Assembly: GCA_905221605.1 (NCBI GenBank)
Contig: CAJNDS010001693.1
Location: forward strand, 1-10,697
Direction: 5' to 3'
From: Symbiodinium natans
Taxonomy: Eukaryota > Sar > Dinophyceae > Suessiales > Symbiodiniaceae
DNA length: 10,697 bases
Under the pieces are notes generated by a model. It ran no database searches and was not told the DNA's origin. It saw only the letters and a list, made by a program, of their open reading frames with translations. The position numbers were made by a program, and so were the translations under genes. Numbering within the stretch: position 1 is the stretch's first letter; every line of letters begins with the position of its first letter. This document shows positions 6,789 to 10,697 of this stretch, piece after piece.

Positions 6789-7067
6789 AAAGGAAGCTTC
6801 TTTTCCTTGTTGAATGAAGAATGAAAAAAGAAGAAAAGAGATAGGGAAAGAAATTGAAGAGCTCCACTGCCTATTGGTTCATTCCATTTCCTCTCTTTCT
6901 ATGTGTTGTTTTCCTTGTCGTTTCAGAAAGCAAGCAAAATAAGGGCAAGGGGGCTTCCTGAAGAGGAGAGAGGGCACCTATCTGCGAAGAGGCCTTGTCC
7001 TTTTTAAGAATAGAGGGAAAAGGGAACAAGGAAGGGAGAGATGATAGACAAAGAAGAGTGCCATCTT
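6789..7067. other. Purine-rich junction between copy A and copy C
   Basis: Mostly purine-rich sequence (AAGAAGAAAAGAGATAGGG) linking the end of segmental copy A to the diverged copy C. It contains the inverted module at 6853-6984 and then a GGGAAAAGGGAACAAGGAAG stretch. The latter resembles the purine-rich lead-in before the pyrimidine modules at 4450-4487, 7390-7437 and 8530-8580. No gene is seen. Confidence 0.6.
6853..6984 (-). repeat. Inverted copy of the 117-bp module
   Basis: Read on the reverse strand this stretch begins CAGATAGGTGCCCTCTCTCC, continues through CTTCAGGAAG, CTTATTTTGCTTGC and GAGAGGAAATGGAATGA, and ends GGAGCTCTTCAAT. That is the order seen forward at 4657-4778, with perhaps 75-80% identity by eye. 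It is a diverged inverted relative and is absent at the corresponding place after copy B, where sequence becomes unique at 10175. Confidence 0.8.
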
Positions 7068-7589
7068 CTTTGCGCCTTGTTGTGTTCCTCCGTCTCCTTG
7101 TTTCTTGTCTCCTCTCTTCTGTTCAGTACCCTTCCAGAAAATTAAAATGGCCTCCTTGTTGTCTCTCCTCTCTCACTTCCCTTTCCCTTCTCTCCTTCTG
7201 TTTCCGTTTAACTGACAAAGCACAAGACAGGTATGATAAAGCAGTGGAAGGTAAAGCAGAGGGTGACTCCTTGCGCTTGGACCTTGCCGTACTTCATCAT
7301 GTCCCTCTTCTCGGCCTATCTTTTCTGCTCTTTTCCTTACTCTTCTCCTTTTCATAAATTCTTCCTCTTTAGTTGTTCTTATTTCGAAAAGAAAGAGGGA
7401 AGGGAGAGATAAGGGAGGGAGGATAGATAAAGAAGAGTGCCATCTTCTCAGCGCCTCGTTTTGTCTCTCCCTCTTCTCTATTCATCTCTCTTCTATTCTT
7501 TTCTTTGCTATTCCATTGAAATTGGATTCCTGTTATCTCTCCCCTCTCCTTCTCTCTCGCTCCTCTTCTCCTGTTCCCCTCTAAATGAC
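7068..7589 (+). repeat. Segmental repeat, diverged partial copy C
   Basis: Co-linear with 4135-4646 and 8222-8734: CTTTGCGCCTTGTTGTG, then CAGTACCCTTCCAGAAAA, GGACCTTGCCGTACTTCATC, GGGAGAGATAAGGGAGGGAG, and CCTGTTCCCCTCTAAA at the end. It carries many more differences from A and B than they do from each other, so it separated earlier. It stops where A and B continue into the 117-bp module and satellite. Short frames here mirror those in A and B but are interrupted differently, which argues against conserved proteins. Confidence 0.88.
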
Positions 7590-7647
7590 AAAAAACACAA
7601 GAAAGGAAGAACAAGAGGGGCATGTGTTGCAATAAAGCAGGAAGGGA

Positions 7648-7690
7648 ATTGAAGAGCTCCTCTCGCTACTTTCTCATGCCCTTTCCTTTC
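7648..7690 (-). repeat. Short inverted fragment of the 117-bp module
   Basis: ATTGAAGAGCTCCTCTCGCT followed by ACTTTCTCATGCCCTTTCC matches the reverse complement of the end of the 117-bp module (GGGAATGAC ... AGGAGCTCTTCAAT, 4746-4778) with a few changes. Only ~43 bp remain before unrelated sequence. Confidence 0.65.
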
Positions 7691-7740
7691 TATCTACCAC
7701 AATCTACCACACCAAAACACGACTCTCAGCTTCCAAATAT

Positions 7741-8045
7741 ACTTCATCATGGGGAGAAGGGACATACTTCATCACAGACTTGGCCCACAGGGAGAGGGGA
7801 TATACTTCATCACGCTGCTGGGGGGCTGGATCACAAACATGGCCCACGGGGCGAGGGGACATACTTCAGCCACAAAGAGAGGGAACCTACTTCATCACGC
7901 TGGTGGGAGGCTGGATTGGCCTACGGGGAGAGGGGACATGCTTCATCACAAATTTGGCCCACGGGGAGAGGGGACATACTTCATCACAAATTTGGCCCGC
8001 GGGGAGAAGGGACATACTTCATCACAGACTTGGCTCACAGGAGGC
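7741..8045. repeat. 38-bp minisatellite (ACTTCATCACA...GGCCCACGGGGAGAG)
   Basis: Units contain CTTCATCACA, then TTTGGCCCACGGGGAGAGG, then GGACATA. CTTC starts at 7742, 7767, 7805, 7864, 7941, 7979 and 8017, with exact 38-bp spacing at 7767-7805, 7941-7979 and 7979-8017. The longer gaps carry inserts such as GCTGGTGGGAGGCTGGATT. Units have very few stops in any forward frame, so all three frames are open together (the longest, 262 codons, spans 7622-8410). That is the signature of a stop-poor repeat, not a gene. Confidence 0.9.
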
Positions 8046-8180
8046 GCCAAAATAATCTAAATAATCTAATTATTCAAACCCATTGGTTCCTCTGGAAACC
8101 CAACCATTTAAATAATTTAAAGAATTTAATAAATCAAATACCTGGATTTAAATATTTTAGTTCTGGGGCGTCCCATCAAA
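8046..8180. other. Short AT-rich spacer resembling 2811-3563
   Basis: TAAATAATCTAATTATTC and ATTTAAATAATTTAAAGAAT words, then GGATTTAAATATTTTAGTTC leading into CTGGGGCGTCCC. This recalls the TTTAATTCTGGGGAGGGG junctions at 3105-3118 and 3472-3485, so it may be a small diverged piece of that family. No gene is seen. Confidence 0.45.
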
Positions 8181-8748
8181 AGGGAATAGGGAGAGACAAG
8201 GGAGAGATGATATATATAGAGCTTTGCGCTTTATTTTGTCACTCCGTCTCCTGGCTTCCTGTCTCTTCTCTTCTTTCCAGCACCCTTCCAGAAAAATGGC
8301 ATCCTTGTTCTCTCTCCTCTCTCACTTCCCTTTCCCTTCTCTCTTTCTGTTACTTTTTGACTGATGAACAACAAGAAAGGAACTTGCAGGATAAAACAGT
8401 GGCAGGGTAAGCAGAGGTTGCGCGTGGACCTTGCCGTACTTCATCATATCCCTCTTCTCGGCCTATCTCTTCTGCTCCTTTCCTTACTCTTCTCCTTTTC
8501 ATAATTATTCCTCGTTAGTTGTTCTTATCTGGAAAAGAAAGAGGGAAGGGAGAGATAAGGGAGGGAGGATAGATAAAGAAGAGTGCCGTCTTCTCTGCGC
8601 CTTGTTTTGTCTCTCCCTCTTCTCTATTCATCTCTCTTCGATTCTTTCCTTTGCTGTTCTATTGAAATTGGATTCCCTGTATCTCTCCTCTGTCCTTCTC
8701 TCTCGCTCCTCTTCTCCTGTTCCCCTCTAAACGATTGCTCTTTACAGA

Positions 8749-8985
8749 TAGGTGCCCTCCCTCCTCTTCAGGAAATCTCTTTTCGCTTATTTTGCTTTTT
8801 GAAGCGAATAAAACAACGGATAAGAGAGGAAAGGGAATGACTAAGTAAAGACAGGAGCTCTTCAATAGGTGCCCTCCCTCCTCTTCAGGAAATCTCTTTT
8901 CCCGTATTTTGCTTTTTGAAGCGAAGAAAACAACAGATAAGAAGAGAGGAAAGGGAATGACTAAGTAAAGAGAGGAGCTCTTCAA
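8749..8985. repeat. 117-bp module in tandem duplicate (copy B)
   Basis: Same arrangement as 4660-4897. TAGGTGCCCTCCCTCCTCTT starts at 8749 and 8866, period 117. Differences from copy A are isolated single bases, for example GACTAAG for GACGAAG in the first unit. Confidence 0.9.
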
Positions 8986-9021
8986 TTTCCCTCCCTATAT
9001 CTGATGTTACGTTTCCTTCTT

Positions 9022-9476
9022 GGGCGGTGCCCTTCTTTCTCCCTTGAAGATGCAGAAAACGATCAGGAAGGACACCCGTTCCATCGCCCATATATAGACA
9101 GAGATAAACCATGAGCATCAGCTGGGTTTGCTGCCGATCCAAAATGGGCGTCCCTTTTAATCGCTTTCTGTGTCTTGAAACGAGCAAAAGGGGCACCCTT
9201 ACTAAGTGTTTTCTTGTGGTGTCACTTTTCTTCGCTTGAAGATGCAGAAAACGATCCAAAAAGGACACCCGTTCCATCGCCCATGTATGGGGAGAGAGAT
9301 AAATCATGAGCATCAGCTGGGTTTGCTGCCAATCCAAAATGGGCGCCCCTTTTAATCGCTTGCTGTGTCTTCAAACGAGCAAAAGGGACACCCTAAGTGT
9401 TTTCTTGTGGTGCCCTTTTCTTCGCTTGAAGATGCAGAACACGATCTTAAAGGACACCTGTTCCATCGCCCATATA

Positions 9477-9516
<40 letters not shown>

Positions 9517-9922
9517 ATGAGCATCAGCTGGGTTGGCTGCCAATCCAAAACGGGCGTCCCTTTTAATCGCTTTCTGTGTCTTCAAACGAGCAAAAGGGAC
9601 ACCCTAAGTGCTTTCTTGTGGGGTGTCCCTTTTCCTCGCTTGAAGATGCAGAAAACGATCAAAAAGGACACCCATTCCATCGCCCATATATATAGAGAGA
9701 GAGAGAGAAAAAAAAATCATGAGCATCAGCTGGGTTGGCTGCCAATCCAAAATGGACGTCCCTTTTAATCGCTTTCTGTGTCTTCAAACGAACAAAAGAA
9801 AACACTTAGGTTCCTCACTTGAAGATGCAGGAAACGGCCCAACAAGGACACCCGTTCCATCGCCCATATATGGAGAGAGAGAGGGAGAAAGGAAAAAATC
9901 ATGAGCATCAGCTGGGTTTGCT
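9022..9922 (+). repeat. Hairpin-bearing satellite array with (GA)n, copy B
   Basis: A right-arm half unit (9022-9110) is followed by monomers at 9111, 9306, 9517 and 9719 and a stub at 9901, with spacings of 195, 211, 202 and 182 bp. GA tracts sit at 9477-9514, 9695-9708 and 9872-9890. The first two monomers correspond to those at 5023 and 5218 of copy A, and the last (tip-deleted) one to 6328. Only the middle differs in number, which fits unequal exchange or slippage inside the array after the segmental duplication. Confidence 0.92.
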
Positions 9923-10174
9923 TACATGTTCATTGTTATTCCTTTTGTTTTTTCTAACGGAAATGAACAAGAGAAGAGAAAAATAAGAACCAGAGGAAAG
10001 ATGAAAACGAGCACCATCTTCTCTTTGCCTGATTTTTGCATTTCGCCGGTCCTCAGTTCTCTTCCATTCTTTTCATTGCTCTTCCATTTAGAGTTGCATT
10101 CCTGTTGATCTCTCCTCTCTCCTTTCTCTCTCCCTTCTCTTCTCTTGTTCTCCTTTAAATCTCAAAAACACACA

Positions 10175-10435
10175 GTGAGGAAGACAAGCTTCGAGGCGCT
10201 GGAGCCGCGCCGTTTTCAGGCATCGGCTTGGTCAACGAGTTGCTATTTGATGTCCGCAAAGTTAGTGTCTTAAGATTGTTCACCGATTGTTGTATGATGG
10301 TCACTGATTATCCGAGAAGTTTTCGCGGGTCTTTTGCAATGGGTGCTGTCGTTGCTCTTTTTTTTTTTGGCTCCTTCTCGGCGGGGCAGTGGCTTCTGCG
10401 GTCATGGGAGTGTCCGTGGCGGAGGTGGACTGTAG
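10175..10435 (+). other. Single-copy region with overlapping open frames, possible 5' gene part
   Basis: Repeat homology ends at 10174 and base composition becomes balanced. Two forward frames are open. One spans 10159-10455 (first ATG 10228, reading MVNELLFDVRKVS). The other spans 10308-10490 and after the T-run reads WLLLGGAVASAVMGVSVAEV, with small-residue-rich, membrane-like character. An 11-T run at 10358-10368 lies where a one-base shift would join them, so an indel or sequencing error there is possible. I see no family match. It could be upstream exon sequence of the open frame that follows, or simply non-coding. Confidence 0.3.
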
Positions 10436-10697
10436 CGGGTTGTGCGGCTGCATGATTCCAATGCTTGCGGTAAAGGCATGTGTCTCAAGGTGATTTTCTG
10501 TGGGAGTGTTTTCTGCACGAGACGGTTCAGGGCACTGCAGGACTCGCGTCCACTTCAGTTTGTGAAGAAGAGTACGAAGTTCGACAGATTGTCGAACCGA
10601 CGTCTGTACGCGTTGAATGATAATGTAGATGTCTTGAAAGAGTTAGGGCATCTTCATGAGAAGAAGCCTCTTTCAGTAGCAGTGATCTTTGCCGACG
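10436..10697 (+). CDS. Partial open frame running off the edge, NRRLYAL-motif protein
   Basis: Open for 87 codons from the stop at 10433 to the window edge, with its first ATG at 10478. The peptide has no low-complexity bias: CTRRFRALQDSRPLQFVKK, then DRLSNRRLYALNDNVDVLKE, then KKPLSVAVIFAD. Unlike all frames to the left it is not part of any repeat, and its codons are mixed. The SNRRLYAL core reminds me of the NRRL(Y/W)AL signature in short ParB/sulfiredoxin-like proteins of protists and algae; that link is from memory and untested. Alternatively, the real exon begins after an acceptor-like AG at 10530 or 10540, with a donor-like AAG/GTGATT at 10487-10495 closing a preceding frame. The 3' end is outside the window. 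Confidence 0.4.

Larger units (their letters stand above)
8222..10174 (+). repeat. Large segmental repeat, copy B
   Basis: Matches copy A from CTTTGCGCTTTATTTTG to CTCAAAAACACACA with only scattered single-base differences. A weaker lead-in at 8181-8221 resembles the purine-rich sequence before copy C. It holds the pyrimidine modules (8222-8734), the 117-bp pair (8749-8985), a shorter satellite array (9022-9922) and the final pyrimidine module (9990-10174). Total length is 1953 bp against 2654 bp for A; three fewer satellite monomers account for nearly all of this. Confidence 0.92.

Noticed and set aside
7622-8410. 262-codon forward frame, longest in the window
   Set aside because: It crosses the end of copy C, the 38-bp minisatellite, an AT-rich spacer and the start of copy B, and alternative frames are equally open inside the minisatellite.

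Overview
This window looks like non-coding nuclear DNA from a eukaryote, built almost entirely of repeats. The evidence is several unrelated families of satellite, minisatellite and segmental repeats, long (GA)n microsatellites, sharp swings between very AT-rich and very G/C-rich DNA, and no tightly packed genes, ribosome binding sites or operon structure. I cannot name the species. One weak protein motif at the right edge makes me think of a protist or alga, but that is from memory only. Most long open frames here are side effects of stop-poor repeats and are not annotated as genes. LAYOUT. 1-1050: an AT-rich satellite with a conserved core (AATGGGCCTG, then TTTCCGGAAA) recurring every ~87 or ~172-182 bp, with foldback arms in the longer units. 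1082-1815 and 1816-2535: two tandem copies of a ~720-734 bp repeat that begins with the same core and carries CG-rich foldback boxes. About 2482-2810: a 30-bp GC-rich minisatellite. 2811-3563: AT-rich DNA with a ~309-bp duplicated unit, inverted arms and G/C homopolymer hairpins. 3564-4134: the most coding-like stretch of the left half, probably a decayed gene fragment ending in an acidic run. 4135-6788 (copy A) and 8222-10174 (copy B): one large segmental repeat, co-linear at a constant 4088-bp offset for at least 0.9 kb. It holds pyrimidine-rich modules, a 117-bp tandem pair and a ~180-250 bp satellite array. A third, diverged partial copy (C) lies at 7068-7589, with inverted pieces of the same family at 6853-6984 and 7648-7690. 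7741-8045: a 38-bp minisatellite. 8046-8180: a short AT-rich stretch. 10175-10697: single-copy sequence of balanced composition, with an open frame running off the right edge. This is the best candidate for a real gene in the window. MAIN POINT. The satellite in copies A and B is not a simple tandem repeat. Each full monomer contains a long foldback: two arms of 53 bp, about 85% complementary (45 of 53 positions by my hand alignment of one monomer), around a 16-nt loop. A (GA)n tract of variable length sits at the same position in each monomer. Copy A has seven ATG-proximal monomers plus a stub, and copy B has four plus a stub. The first and last monomers of the two arrays match each other, so the arrays differ by expansion or contraction in the middle. 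A transcript across this region would form a string of pre-miRNA-like or siRNA-type hairpins. Whether it is transcribed cannot be told from the sequence. No gene network can be described. At most one partial gene (10436-10697) and one decayed coding fragment (3564-4060) are supported, both weakly.
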